A stretch of DNA of 64,000 nt from Guillardia theta CCMP2712. Its lineage: Eukaryota; Cryptophyceae; Pyrenomonadales; Geminigeraceae. Positions 1 to 11,300 of the stretch are shown here, one piece after another (within the stretch, counting starts at the first letter, position 1; the number at the start of each line of letters is the position of its first letter). The notes below the pieces were generated by a model. That model searched no databases. It saw only the letters and a program-made list of their open reading frames with translations, and was not told where the DNA came from. The stretch is from NCBI RefSeq assembly GCF_000315625.1, contig NW_005434651.1, positions 178,058 to 242,057 on the forward strand, written 5' to 3'. The position numbers and the translations under genes are program-made.

Positions 1-3000
1 AGTTGCAACATGTTGACCCCCGAGCCTGAAACACGACTCCAGCATGAGATAGCTGAGAGGGGTTGTGTTTCTTGTTAGCGGGAAACTCTTTTGATCTTGT
101 ATCAGGCATTCTAACGTGTCTCGGAGGACTTCAACTCCCATAGCCGAAGGATCCAAACTTACAGCAGCGAATAGAAAGATTCGGGGCCTCTTGGAGATTA
201 GTTCACGCAGTCTGAGTGTGAAGAGATTCTCTCTTTCATCTCGTGCAGAGGCATGATTGAAGTACGAAGCGGTTTGTACCTTCGGGTTGCTTGATTTTTC
301 TATCTCATGCATCTTGAAATGAAGATCGACCAGGTGCTGTTGATGACTGATATCACAAGCTTGTTTTGCTCGCGAAAGAAGATTGTGAAAGCATTCATCC
401 TCTTTCACTTTCAAAGGCACTTGAAGATCAAGCCTCAAATTCTTCAAGCTTGATTGAAGTACATGATCTCGTTCTCTCTTCAATGCATACCATTCTTCGG
501 GTAGGTCAAAGAGGTGAGCAAGCTTGGCCTCTGCTTCTCTTAGCTCTTCATGCAACTCTTTGACATTGTTTTCTTCCCAACAGACAATGCTCTCTTGGAC
601 TTGAAGCAATCTTCTCGATGCACAGTTAGATGTAGATTCAGGGGTTGACTCTCCATGATCATCATCAACGTTTGCTTCAGCTTCGAGCAAGTCGGCGTGC
701 GTTCCCACGATGCTCACTGCTGCTCCTGGGACTTGTGATTGCACTGCTTCCACCCATTTGAATGCTTGCACATGGCAGTCCTGCTGAGATAAGTCTATCA
801 CGCAGACATAAAGAGCTCCAGGAGACATAAAGAACCGATGGGTTGCGAGATAAACGTCATGTCCACCTGCATCGTACGAATTGATCACTAGACGGCTGTT
901 CTGATTCAGTTTGTGTGATTTCACGACAACTGATACCGTCCTGTCATCGTCAGCTCGCATGCGAGGTCTGCCAGTCTCGAGCGTATCCAACAAGCTACTC
1001 TTTCCCGCTTTGGGTTCCCCGACCAACATCATTTTGAGCATATGACTCTCGACGTGTCCTTTGTTCAGATCTCTGAGATATTTCAGGCAGAAGGGGGCTC
1101 CTCGCTTGCACACATGTGGAGGGGGTGTGTGGAGATTGAGACATCCTGTAGTGTTGAGAATCCGTAGAGAAGTGCATCGTGCGAGTGAATAGGATATTGT
1201 TTCCAACTCCTTGTTGTTGTTGAAGTAAACCATCTGGAGAGCAATCAAATCTCCAATCCATTCTGGACAACTCCTTAATCCTATATTTTGAAGATCCAAC
1301 ACTGTCAGGTTGGACAATGCTTGCAGAAAGTTGGAGTTCTCAAGACTCCTTCCTAGGTTCTCATTTTGTCCAAGTCCAAGTGATCTTAAGTTTGAAAGCG
1401 CACGTAAACATTGAGGACAGCTCACTTGACCGGTTCCTGTGAGATCCAAAGTTTCCAGACCACAAAGCTTGAGCATGACATCATCATCAAGGCTCAGCTC
1501 TTGATTCCATCCCAGTATGAGCACTTGCAGCTGAGTCAGCTCTCTTAACCAGCTGGGACAGGTTTTGAGCCCAACACTCGACAGATCGAGGGAAGACAAG
1601 AGTTGCAGATGTCCTAATTGAACATCATGCAGACTACGACCAAGATGGATGTTTTCACTGAGAATCAGATGATGCAGCCCCTTCAGATCTCCAATCCAGT
1701 CCGGACATTGACTGAGGCGTATGCTTGAAAGATTTATCATCCTCAGATTCGTCAGGCATCCAAGATTCCAAATTTCCAAGTTTTCGCCAAGACTGATATT
1801 GCCGCTCAGATTGATTTCTTGAAGCTGAGTCATCTGTCTAATCCATGGAAGACACCCAACTAACGAAAGATCTCTCAAATCCAGGGATGTCAGATTTGTT
1901 AGGTATGAAATACTTGTCATGTTTGCTGGATCATCAATGCTCCCCCCAAGTTTTCGATTCCCACCGACATTGAGTTCCGTCAAGGAATTCAAATCTCCCA
2001 ACCAATTTGGACACTTGCTTAGACCGATACAAGACAAGTCCAACTTAACCATCTTCTTCAAACCTGCCAAATCTACTTTGTGGATCTGCTCAGTGAGGGA
2101 CCTGTTTCTCTTGACCACAAGATTTTCTAACTTTGCCATATGACTTATACAAGATAAACTCTTTAGATCAATCCCAGTCAAATCCAGAGTTCGCAACTGG
2201 CTCAATCCATGTAGCGTTGTTTCGTCGAAAGCATCACCAAGCTCCCAGTTACCACCGACTATGAGATGATGAAGATTTAATTGGGTCAAGAATTGTGGGC
2301 ATTCAGTCAGGCCGGTCGACTCCATATTCAGATAAGTCAGATTCGTCATTTGAGACCAGCCGGCATCAAGTAGATGATTTCCAAGCTCCTCATTGTGTCC
2401 AACGTCCAATGAGCTCAGTTTCCTGAGGCTGGTGAGCCAATCTGGCAAACAATGCATGCCAGTCTTGGAGAGATTCAACAAAGTGAGGTTGCTCAAACCT
2501 CTCATGGAGGAAGGGAACACTCCAACGAGCTCTTGATTGTTCGCGAGGGAAAGATGTTTCAATCTGTGAAGCAGCCCCAGCCATGCGGGGAGAAGGGAGA
2601 GGGCATTCCCCTCGAGATCGAGTCTAACAAGGTTTTTCAGCAGCTTCAAAGCGTCAGGAAGTGACGCCAGGACGTTGTAGCTAAGATTTAAAGCAAAGAT
2701 TCGGAGTGGGTCTTTTGCAGACAATGCTTCAGAAGTTCCCACTAGCCTGAGGTTTCGCTCCCGTAGATCAACAGTGGTATCTTCGTGTATGTGCACACGA
2801 CTCACATGCCCTCGCCAAAGAGCTTGCAGGCGCACTACACCAGCAATGGACCTGCTGAACATCCTACGAGCCCTGCATCCTAGCCATCGTGCTCGGATAT
2901 TTGTTGCGCATCGATGCCTCTTCTTTTCTATATGGATTGCATTCCATTGACGCCAAAGCACAGTCAATGCACTCCCTGCAGCAATAGTACCTACAAGAAC

Positions 3001-3042
3001 TTGAAGAGCTCTTCTCAAATATCTTCTCCTCTTCTCGTCCAT
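1..3042 (-). CDS. ROCO-family protein: N-terminal basic/IQ-like segment, leucine-rich repeats, Roc GTPase (C-terminus beyond window)
   Basis: The frame is open without an intron from the ATG at 3042 to the window edge, about 1014 codons; in-frame stops lie just upstream of the ATG. Residues 1-75 hold a short hydrophobic stretch, then basic IQ-like segments such as LQALWRGHVSR. Residues of about 80-650 are leucine-rich repeats in a double unit: one half carries LDLS..GL..CP.W, the other L.LG.N..LG. A GTPase domain follows, with P-loop GEPKAGKSS at residue 675, switch DAGGH at 724-728 and GTHADL at 780. GTHxD in place of NKxD is typical of Roc domains. ROCO proteins are usually large signalling GTPases with a COR domain and often a kinase after Roc; those parts would lie to the left of base 1. 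The family call is firm; cellular role and effector domain are unknown. Confidence 0.88.
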   Translation of the reverse strand, partial: MDEKRRRYLRRALQVLVGTIAAGSALTVLWRQWNAIHIEKKRHRCATNIRARWLGCRARRMFSRSIAGVVRLQALWRGHVSRVHIHEDTTVDLRERNLRLVGTSEALSAKDPLRIFALNLSYNVLASLPDALKLLKNLVRLDLEGNALSLLPAWLGLLHRLKHLSLANNQELVGVFPSSMRGLSNLTLLNLSKTGMHCLPDWLTSLRKLSSLDVGHNEELGNHLLDAGWSQMTNLTYLNMESTGLTECPQFLTQLNLHHLIVGGNWELGDAFDETTLHGLSQLRTLDLTGIDLKSLSCISHMAKLENLVVKRNRSLTEQIHKVDLAGLKKMVKLDLSCIGLSKCPNWLGDLNSLTELNVGGNRKLGGSIDDPANMTSISYLTNLTSLDLRDLSLVGCLPWIRQMTQLQEINLSGNISLGENLEIWNLGCLTNLRMINLSSIRLSQCPDWIGDLKGLHHLILSENIHLGRSLHDVQLGHLQLLSSLDLSSVGLKTCPSWLRELTQLQVLILGWNQELSLDDDVMLKLCGLETLDLTGTGQVSCPQCLRALSNLRSLGLGQNENLGRSLENSNFLQALSNLTVLDLQNIGLRSCPEWIGDLIALQMVYFNNNKELETISYSLARCTSLRILNTTGCLNLHTPPPHVCKRGAPFCLKYLRDLNKGHVESHMLKMMLVGEPKAGKSSLLDTLETGRPRMRADDDRTVSVVVKSHKLNQNSRLVINSYDAGGHDVYLATHRFFMSPGALYVCVIDLSQQDCHVQAFKWVEAVQSQVPGAAVSIVGTHADLLEAEANVDDDHGESTPESTSNCASRRLLQVQESIVCWEENNVKELHEELREAEAKLAHLFDLPEEWYALKRERDHVLQSSLKNLRLDLQVPLKVKEDECFHNLLSRAKQACDISHQQHLVDLHFKMHEIEKSSNPKVQTASYFNHASARDERENLFTLRLRELISKRPRIFLFAAVSLDPSAMGVEVLRDTLECLIQDQKSFPLTRNTTPLSYLMLESCFRLGGQHVAT

Positions 3043-3947
3043 TTGTGGACCAATTGCAATGAAAACTCTAAGTCACTTCACATTCACCCTAAATGGAGCC
3101 TAGAGAGCAAGAGTGCAATTCAGACAGGGGCAAGAAACACAAAGTTTACCGTAGCATGGCCCACCTGGTTCTCAACAGCAAGCACTTCTCCAAAACAACC
3201 ATCATCCGCTCGCTCTTCCCGTCTCATCGCATCCGAGTCCATTTCGGAGTCGCAACGTGAATTTGAGCTGGGAGTGGACTTGGATCCGGTCCTTTTCTCC
3301 GTGAAAATCGCGAAAATGTGGGGGTAGGGTCATGAACCGTACCCGGAGCGCAAGGTTCTTCCGTCCGGCACTCTTCAGTACGGTCACTAATAACTCTCAG
3401 TCAGCGGGTCCCGGCCGGCCCTCACGGTGTCCGATGGCTGCCGCAGTGGCAGGGCTTTTCGCCGGTTCTCGAAGGTGTGAATGTACCGTACTGTTTCAAG
3501 ACAAGCTTGTTAGTCAGTAGACCGATTTGATCATCTTGAAAGCCTCACTGCGTAAGGCACAGTCAGGGCGTGGCCGCGGGAAGGATAGTGTGCGAAGTGC
3601 GGCCCTACCTGCCCTGGGCCCTGCCCTGGGCCGGCAGTGTCACGGGCCGGCCGGGCACTGTGGCAGGTCAGCCGGCCGCTGAGGTGGACCCCTGGGTGGA
3701 CCCGGGCTGTGAGAAAGAGGGGATGAGGGGGCACGGGATGAGGCCGGAGCAGGGGACAAGAGCCCATGAGAGATGGCGAAGGCAAGGGAGAGGCGAAGCA
3801 GGGAAGGCATGGAGAGAGGAAGGGGGAGAGCGCAGGAGAGCAGAGCAGAGCAGAGCCACGAGACAAGAAGGAGAAGCAGAGCAGGAGAGAGGGTGCGATG
3901 TTGAGATCTGACCCTTTACAAGGCCTCTCGATGAAGTGACCCGGAAC
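3043..3947. other. Intergenic region with GC-rich island
   Basis: This is the shared upstream region of the divergent ROCO and Trm5 genes. Bases 3043-3300 show nothing recognisable. Bases about 3330-3720 are a GC-rich island with GGCCGGCC and CCGGCCGG words and TCAGTCA/GTGTCC-like words, the same style as islands near 23.3, 31.5 and 61.8 kb. Bases 3720-3940 are GA-rich. Open frames here look like by-products of base composition. Confidence 0.6.
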
Positions 3948-6435
3948 ATGGAAGACTCACCCCCTTCGCAGCAGCAGCGAGGTAGGAGGGAGGGATCAGA
4001 GCAGCGAGACTCGTTCTGATGCCCTCAGTAGATGCTATCCCTGTTGAGTCGTTCGAGAGGGAGAAACTGAGCTCCGTCGCCAACGTCGTCGGCCTTCAGA
4101 TCAAGTAGAAGGGTGGTCCCGCTCAGTTCTGCCTCCTCACCGACCCTTGCAGGCCACAAGACATCTCCTCTGCTCTCAAGGTCCTCAAGAACTTCTTGCT
4201 CAATCAAGCCCGGCAGCCCAACGTTGTCGATGCAACAAGTCGCATGCCCAGCCACCTCTTGCCGGCTGTGACTGTCAGCATTGGCAGATGGCGAGGCCAA
4301 CCGGAGTAAGATCCTCCTCCTCAGCCCTGAGCACGTCAAGAGCTCGGTCCTCGAAGAGCTGCCAGACGCCTGCAGGGGATTCGTGAAAGAGAAGGATGGT
4401 GATGGAGAGGAGGCGCGGACACCTGGTGGGCATTGAGGAGACTTACAGGCAAGCTAGTCCACTACACCCTCCAACACTCCTACTCCCACTTCACCTACGA
4501 TGAGGTCAGGATCAGAGCGTCTTCTGCTCAACCTCTCTGTCCTCAACTCTGAGCAGGCGCTGAAGAAGCTGCTTCCTCAAGACGTGGAAGTTCCCTCCTC
4601 CTTCGAGACCATAGGGCATGTCGCTCACCTGAACCTCCGGGAGAACCAGGAGGCGTATCGCCTGATCATTGCGCAAGTGAGCCCGTGACTATGGAGGAGG
4701 AGGAGGAGGAGGAGGAGGAGGAGGAGGAGGAGGAGTTGCTGTTGTGTATGGAATGACAATGGTGTATGATCACAGGTTATGGTCGACAAGTACTCAGCGA
4801 TCAAGACGGTTGTCAACAAGTTAGGTCAGGATAAGAAGATACTCCTGCTGCGCTCTTACATTCCCTTGCAGGAAACATCACCAACGAGTTTCGAGTCTTT
4901 CAGATGGAGGTATTTCGTTCTCCTGCGCGGGAGCTATCCTCAAGGGGAGCTCGGGGAGCAGGTACTTGCAGACAAGATCACCAACCAGAGTGTTCCAAGA
5001 CTCGTCAAGGAGGGCGACGCAGCGTTGGTAGGAGATGTCTCTTGTGGTCAAACTTGTGATCGAGACCCCAAGGAGACTTGTGTGAAGCAGAGTGGTTGTA
5101 TCTTCAAGATGAACTTCGGGGAGGTACGCGCACGCCTGGCGAGAGAGAGAGAGGAGTGAGAGGAGCTGCAGGTGTACTGGAACTCGCGGCTGGATGGTGA
5201 GCACAAGCGGCTCGTAGCCTCCTTCTCTTCGGACGATGAGGTTGAATGACCGTAAATGACGGAGGGGAGGGGAAGGGAAGGGATTGCAGAGGATAGACGA
5301 GAAGCGTTAGGAAAGGAGAGAGGACGAGGACAAGGACGAGGTCGAGGTCGAAGGAGGCTGATTGATGATCAGGTTTGGGACATGTTTGCAGGAATCGGCC
5401 CCTTTTCCGTTCCAGGTTTCTCTGCTCCTCCTCCTCTCCTCTCTAACTTTCAACTCGCAGCCGCCAAGCACCACAGCTGCCAAGTGTATGCAAACGATCT
5501 GAACCCAAGGTCAAAGTTCTACCTTGAGGAGAACTGCAGGTCATTGAAGCACCTCCCCTCCTCTCCCCTTCCCTTCCCTTCTCTTTCCTTTCCTTGCCTC
5601 CCCTCCCCTCACTCCCCTCACTCCCCCCCCTCTCACCTCCCTTTCTCCTCCTCACTTCTCGCAGGCTGAACAAAGTCGACGCGCTGGTCCACACCTCCTG
5701 CATGTGCGCCAGGGCCTTTCTGGCCTCCCGGGTCTCTCAGTGCTCAGAGAAGGTGGAGGAGCTCTAGCAGGGCCCGCGCTGACCGGCCTCAGCAGGCGCC
5801 GAGAGGCAAGGGGAAGCTTCACTGCATCATGAACCTGCCCGCCTCTGCTCCTGTGAAGTGCCGGGAGGTAGGAAGCAGCTCTAACGGCCTGCTCTCTGTC
5901 AGGAGTTCATGGATGCCTTCAGAGAAAAGTTCGACCCGGCAATCTGGAAGCCCGAGGACCTGCCCCTGGTGAGGAGACGTCGACTAGATCGCCCTTGACG
6001 CTCTGCCCACCAGGTCCACCTCTACGCTTTCCACAAGAGCGACGATGCCGCGATCTGCGAGCAGGAGATAATGAGGTGGATCCGCTGCAGCTTCTACTTC
6101 TCCTCCTTCTCCTTCTCCTTCTCCTTCTCCTCCTCCTCCTCCACCACCACCACCACCACCACCATGAACTCCTCATCATCATCATCATTTTCATCCTCTC
6201 ACGCTGCTTCAGGCGCGCCGAGAGCTCCTTGGGTTGCCGGATCCCCAACGTGGAGGCCCACACGGCATGATCCTCTCCTGTGCTGCCGATGCCTCGTGCT
6301 GACGGAGTCGAGCAGGTCAGGGACGTGGCTCCCAAGAAGCTCATGCTATGCTGCTCCTTCCGCCTCCCAGCAGAAGCAGCGTACATGAGAGAGGAGGGGG
6401 AGAGAGACCACAAGAGAGCCAAGGTAGAAGGATGA
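3948..6435 (+). CDS. TRM5: tRNA (guanine37-N1)-methyltransferase, Trm5 family (multi-exon)
   Basis: Trm5 transfers a methyl group from S-adenosylmethionine to N1 of G37 next to the anticodon. This prevents frameshifting and is the first step towards wybutosine. Spliced by eye, the model starts at ATG 3948 (MEDSPPSQQQR), joins across introns of about 47-60 bp, and reads the Trm5 signature in order: LVHYTLQHSYSHFTYDE, VPSSFETIGHVAHLNLRE, VWDMFAGIGPFSVP (SAM motif I), VYANDLNP (acidic loop), CIMNLPASAP (NLP catalytic loop) and, near the end, VRDVAPKKLMLCCSF. The stop is TGA 6433-6435. Introns near 4690 and 6090 contain GGA and CTC/CAC microsatellites. One join, between the SCMCARAFL segment and the RADRPQQAPRG segment near 5750, needs a frame change I could not explain with a normal intron. 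It may be an assembly error or an unusual splice. The plus-strand 3' end faces the bHLH-like gene. Confidence 0.9.
4690..4736. repeat. (GGA)n microsatellite in Trm5 intron
   Basis: A run of GGA triplets sits just after the GTGAGC donor that follows the LNLRENQEAYRLIIAQ exon. It is intronic, so it does not add residues to the protein. Confidence 0.8.
6085..6195. repeat. CTC/CAC/ATC compound microsatellite in Trm5 intron
   Basis: Successive TTCTCC, CTC, CAC and ATC runs lie between the exons encoding HLYAFHKSDDAAICEQE and RRAESSLGCRIPNV. The run is pyrimidine-rich on the coding strand and close to the 3' splice site. Confidence 0.75.
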
Positions 6436-7045
6436 GCCATGAGCGGCGAAGACTAGTGATGGCTCAAGGAAAAGCAAAGAGCAAACAATTGAAATCTCCA
6501 CCACTTCCCAACCGCCCACCTTGCCCTCCACTCCATACTTCCTCCTGCATGTCCTCTGAGGACAATTTCCTTCTCAAGGCTGGACTAAACCTCTGCTTCT
6601 GGTCGTTTCCGAGACAAAATTGGTGTGACATGTCCGCATTCTGGTTTGGGAAAACCCATAAAAAAGCAATGGCCGAGATAGGACAAGACATGATGCAGGT
6701 TTGTTAGATTGCCTCCAGCAATCTCTCCCCGTCGCCGCTCGTTCAAGAGTCTGCACGATGATGTCAAGGGCCTTGTACCTGAGTTCTTCCTTCCAGATTT
6801 CGACACGTTCGTGCCATATGAACATACAGTCCGGACACAAAACGACTGGTATCGTTTCACGTACGACAGAGGTGCAAGGATCGGCTCTGAAAATCAGAAA
6901 TTTCGTTCAGGAAGGAATGAAACACACTCCCAAACCCATTTCTTCGTGTGATTCTATTTACAAAGCAAAAAGACGAAAATTCAACATGCTGGAGGAGGAG
7001 AAGCAAATATTTACAGTCCGCTTGCAGACTTCCACACCTGAGAGC
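6436..7045. other. Convergent 3' spacer, no gene recognised
   Basis: This lies between the stop codons of the Trm5 gene and the minus-strand bHLH/PAS-like gene. Several short overlapping frames exist on both strands, none with a recognisable motif. It probably holds both 3' untranslated regions. Confidence 0.5.
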
Positions 7046-8335
7046 TCAACGGCGTGTAGCGCTGTTGCAACTCAATTCCGCGGTGTACAAGATGTCATCT
7101 ATCCCAGAAACTTTGGAGAAGTACTGCACAACATCGGCAAACTTGTGTTGACTCCCATCCCAAAACTCACTCCATATCGTGATCCCTTCCTGATTCACAA
7201 GAATGCTCTCAGAGTTGCTGCACCGAACACCCTCACCATCCCTTCGCAGGCTGAACTTGCTCAAATGTATCTCCATGCTCTGCGTGTTCCTGTGCTGGTA
7301 GAGTCTGTTCCATGCCTCTTTCCTGAACCAGACATCGTCCTTGTTCCCATCCACAGAGCTCTGTTCGTGTTTCTGCCACATGCTCTGGAAGTTGCCCATG
7401 TAACTTGGCAGCTTCAACCGGACATGCTTCGACATGACTAGGACCCCCTCGTCGTTCACGATGAAGGAAAGGTGCAGCTGAAACATCCGCAGGGCCAGCC
7501 GTGAGAGTTGCATCCCGAACTTGGACGACATCTCCTGCACAGTCGCGCGGGTCTGCGGGCAGTGGAGGAGGGCCCCAATCATTGGAATGAATCCAAAGTG
7601 ATCTTGATCCAGCCTCTCGATCTTGGCGTCGAGGTCCCAAGGCAGAGTGCTCGACCTGATCTCGTCAAAGGCGTAGATGCCACTGAGCTCCTGCAGAGCC
7701 GCAGCACTCAGAGGGGAGGGATTGCTGCACGGCATGGCGTCCAACGACATGTGAAAAATGGCGACACCGGAATCGTCGACTGCCATGGGGACAAGCGTGC
7801 AACGTCTGCAGTCAAACCTTTCACTGTCGAAAGTCCTGATGTACACCTCGTAGGAGGTGTTCAACAGGGAAGACGCCCCCTCTACGCCCTGCAACGACGA
7901 CAGACACCGTAGCTTCAGCGCGTCCCTTGGGTGCACGAAGTCTATGAACCGCCTGCCCTCAAGCTGCTTGAAAGGGTTCTCCCTCAGAAGCTCCTTCAAC
8001 CCCGCGCTCGCAGCGGTCACCCTCCAGTCAGAGAGCGACACGGACAAGAAGAGGAACGTCCGACTGGACAGCATCCCACTCCGTATTAGCTCGTCCGCTA
8101 TACGCCGGGTGTCCGCACTTCCTGGCTCCGGAGCATCGCAGGGCTCCTGCTTCAGCGATCGCACGTACTTGACCAGGTCCCCCATCAGTTGCTCGACTGT
8201 CCTCCCTGATGCGAGCGACGATCTCAGCTGGTTCAGTCCGGAGGAGATAGGCACTCTTGCGTCCAGCGCGTCTATGAGGAGCCGCCGTCTCCCGCGCTGA
8301 GCTGCCTTCTGAATCGTCTTCTTGGCAGTTAACAT
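7046..8335 (-). CDS. bHLH/PAS-like regulatory protein (putative)
   Basis: A single uninterrupted frame of 429 residues starts at ATG 8335; the first upstream in-frame codons lack an ATG. The N-terminus (KKTIQKAAQRGRRRLL) is basic. It runs into two amphipathic helices separated by a loop, ending TVEQLMGDLVKYVRSLK, which resembles a degenerate basic helix-loop-helix dimerisation region. Around residues 125-180, NPFKQLEGRRFIDFVHPRD resembles the end of a PAS domain (…GR.F.DFVHP.D). The C-terminal half has no motif I know. If correct, it would be a nuclear DNA-binding or dimerising sensor-type regulator. The key E of the usual bHLH recognition helix is not clearly present, so DNA binding is uncertain. 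The intronless structure stands out among the multi-exon neighbours. Confidence 0.5.
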   Translation of the reverse strand: MLTAKKTIQKAAQRGRRRLLIDALDARVPISSGLNQLRSSLASGRTVEQLMGDLVKYVRSLKQEPCDAPEPGSADTRRIADELIRSGMLSSRTFLFLSVSLSDWRVTAASAGLKELLRENPFKQLEGRRFIDFVHPRDALKLRCLSSLQGVEGASSLLNTSYEVYIRTFDSERFDCRRCTLVPMAVDDSGVAIFHMSLDAMPCSNPSPLSAAALQELSGIYAFDEIRSSTLPWDLDAKIERLDQDHFGFIPMIGALLHCPQTRATVQEMSSKFGMQLSRLALRMFQLHLSFIVNDEGVLVMSKHVRLKLPSYMGNFQSMWQKHEQSSVDGNKDDVWFRKEAWNRLYQHRNTQSMEIHLSKFSLRRDGEGVRCSNSESILVNQEGITIWSEFWDGSQHKFADVVQYFSKVSGIDDILYTAELSCNSATRR

Positions 8336-11300
8336 CTTGCAACGCGGACTTTCAAGGTGATCGGCGAGCAAATCGATGTTGCTCTTCCAGATTAAAGTCG
8401 AAATTTTGCGTTGTTGCTATGATGTGGCAGAACTGGGGGCAAGGTCCCTCACCTAGTGCACACTGTGAGATCTTGTCTGATCTTCAACATGAACATCCTT
8501 GGAACAGAGGAGAAGAAACAAGGATGAACAGATATTGACAACCTTGTTCAAACAAACAGGTGGTTACAGAGACAAGAGGGGAATGGATTTGGAAGATCGT
8601 GGAGTAAGGTGCAAGAACAAATCTTCTGGCTCAACTTGGTAAGACTACAAGTCACTGATGATGTCCTCGGCTGAGACTTGTCCTCTACACACAGATCAGC
8701 ATCGTCTATCGACCATTCCAACATCTTTGTACCCTACCATCACAAATCGCGACCCCTACAGTCAGTCCCAGCATTCCTAGGATTATCACCGCTCTCCGCT
8801 CTCTGTCTCCATCCCTGCTTGGCGACCCCTCTGGCGACCCCACCCTCGACGCATTACCCCTCTCAATAGTTGTACCCCTATCTTCACATCCAACTGAACA
8901 AGAACCCCACCCCTGCTTGTTTTTACCCATATCAGGTAATAATAGAAAATGCTGGCTGTTTTCACTTCCCCACCCCTTGTTTTGACTACCCTACCCCTCC
9001 AAGGATCAACTCAGACCAGTTCCCTTGTTGCCACCCTACCCCATTCAAAGGGCATATCCGTCATCGGCTAAATGACCCCCGACCTCATAGTTTACACCCC
9101 TGTTTACCTCTAATTCCCTACCCCGGTCATGATTTCAAGGCCTCACCCCTGCACCCCTGTCCTTGCCATACACAAAATGCACACCACCCGTCATACCACC
9201 CACCCCACAAGATACTTGCTTCTCCACCCTGCGCCAACTTTGCTGTTCCGACGATGTGCTAACGACCGACAAAATGATTTCGAATCTGACAAGAAAGTTT
9301 TGAAATCCAAGAACAAAATTTCCAATTTCCAATAAAAATGTTGGTCAAGGACCCATGTAAACCCAAAGGGGCCGTGTTGTAAAGAGGTCATATCGGAGAT
9401 CTCGGCGAAACTAGATCTTTTCGCATCAAAAATGCGAATCGATGTGTTCACAAAGCAACCTTGGCACGAGTCCCTGCATGTTGTCCGACCCTAGTGTCAC
9501 GAGGGACTGAGTTACACATGGGTCATCGTCCCTTCTATGTACAACGTATCGTGAAGCGGTGTATCTGTGAAAGGGGTAGAGAACTCCAGAAGCCTCACGT
9601 GTTTGCCCGTCCAGAAGAGGCAAAAATTAGTTTTTGCCAAATCTAGGCGACACATCAGACTGAGATCGAAAGGGGGTCCTTTTAAACCAGAGGAGGGGGG
9701 TGAGATCCGAAGGTTGCAGAGAAGGCGTATGATTGAGACCCAACCCTTCCGTGCCAGGTCACGAGGTAACCACGAAACCAAAATTGGAAACTCGAATTCG
9801 TTTCGAAAAATATTTATCGAATATTCAAATTTGGGAAACCTGACTTTGGATATAGTTTGATCTTGAGATTGTCCTGTGAATTGCCATTCGAAGACAAGAC
9901 CCTAAAAGTACCTTTTTTCAAGCTACTGATGGGAGGGGCTCTACGTATTCCTATCACCGAAGGGTATATCACACTAGGACACCAGGGCTTAGCGGATTTA
10001 GAGCCCAGGGAGATATTGTTCTTTTTTTTCCACTTTTTTTTTTAAACAACCAGGTGCGCTTGCGAAGCTCACGACGAGGATGGAGAAAGAGCGAGAGCGA
10101 TATGCGGTACGAGGCAAGCACAAGGACAGCAAGAGAAGAGCCGCGTTGAGGTGTAGAAGTTAAGAGAACAAGAAACGATCATCTCGCTGCCAACACCCAA
10201 AACGGGAGATCTCCGTGACATGGCGCGAAGGCATTGATCGAGGTGAGCACAACACAAATGGCCACTCCAAGCATGGCAACGAGTCACATATTGAAGTGAG
10301 TTCAAAAAGCTGCGAAGGTAGAACAGGTGAGAGGGGAGCTGATTTTGCTCTACACAGACGTATGGGGAACAGATGAGCAAGTTGCCTGGCAGATCCCATC
10401 GGTACCTGCTTTTGGTCACTGATGGAAGTTCACACAACGATTAGAGATGAAATATGATGATAGCAAAGACGAGAATAAAATATTCAGACAAGAGGAAGAG
10501 AAGGTCGTATCAGAGAGGGCTACGTGGACTCGATGAAGAGAGCCAGTAGACGAAAATACGGGTTGGGGCTACCGGGGCACGTGGATTGCGAGAACGTGCG
10601 ACCGGGGTTTTAGAATGGAAAAACAACTTCAAGATCGAGAATGTTGAGGGAGGCATCTTGAAACTTATGCTATCATGCTGCAGAGCAGCAGTGCAAGTGG
10701 GATAGATTCAAATAGCCGCAGGTTATTGGCACACAAGACGAGAGACACTTGAAATGCGGTACAAGGCAACCTCAGTGATACAGGGTGAGGTTGAGCGTGG
10801 AGTGAAACACGATTGAGTTCCTAGATTTCAGTAAATCCTGATATTTCATCGCTCGGGTGCCGCATCACAATCACAGTCCTCGGACTTGATATTGCAACAA
10901 CCGCGTAGAGCAAGAAATTCATGATAGCCAACAAAAGACGCTTCCTGCAGGCAAGAATAATCGGGTTGAGATAAAGTAGAAGCCCTCGGGGAAATGCCTT
11001 GTTGTTTACGGATCATTCTTCTCTTCCTCTAGGCAACGCAGCACGTCAAGTAACTGTATAAGCGTTTCACTATCAGCCGTCTGCAGCAGCTGCTCTTGAT
11101 GTCGTGTGGTGGGGAGGGAGTGGAGGAGGCACGACCTTGAGTTTCGAGCATGGCGATGATGGGCGGTCTTGTAGGTCGACGAGTCGAGCATGGCGATCAA
11201 GCGACAAGCTTTGACATGCTGGGATTAGCTTCGGTTTCAAGGGTAAAATATGAAATATTGAATGAAAATACTATAGTAAATATGAATATTTGAAATGGAT

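Noticed and set aside
3570-3911. Long frames on both strands near 3.6-3.9 kb
   Set aside because: The region is GC- and GA-rich, so stops are rare by composition; no motif and no splice context.
6701-7441. 246-codon plus-strand frame over the 3' part of the bHLH/PAS-like gene
   Set aside because: It overlaps a minus-strand frame with better protein character and has no recognisable motif.
10069-10437. 122-codon minus-strand frame
   Set aside because: No motif, no neighbouring exons and no compositional support.
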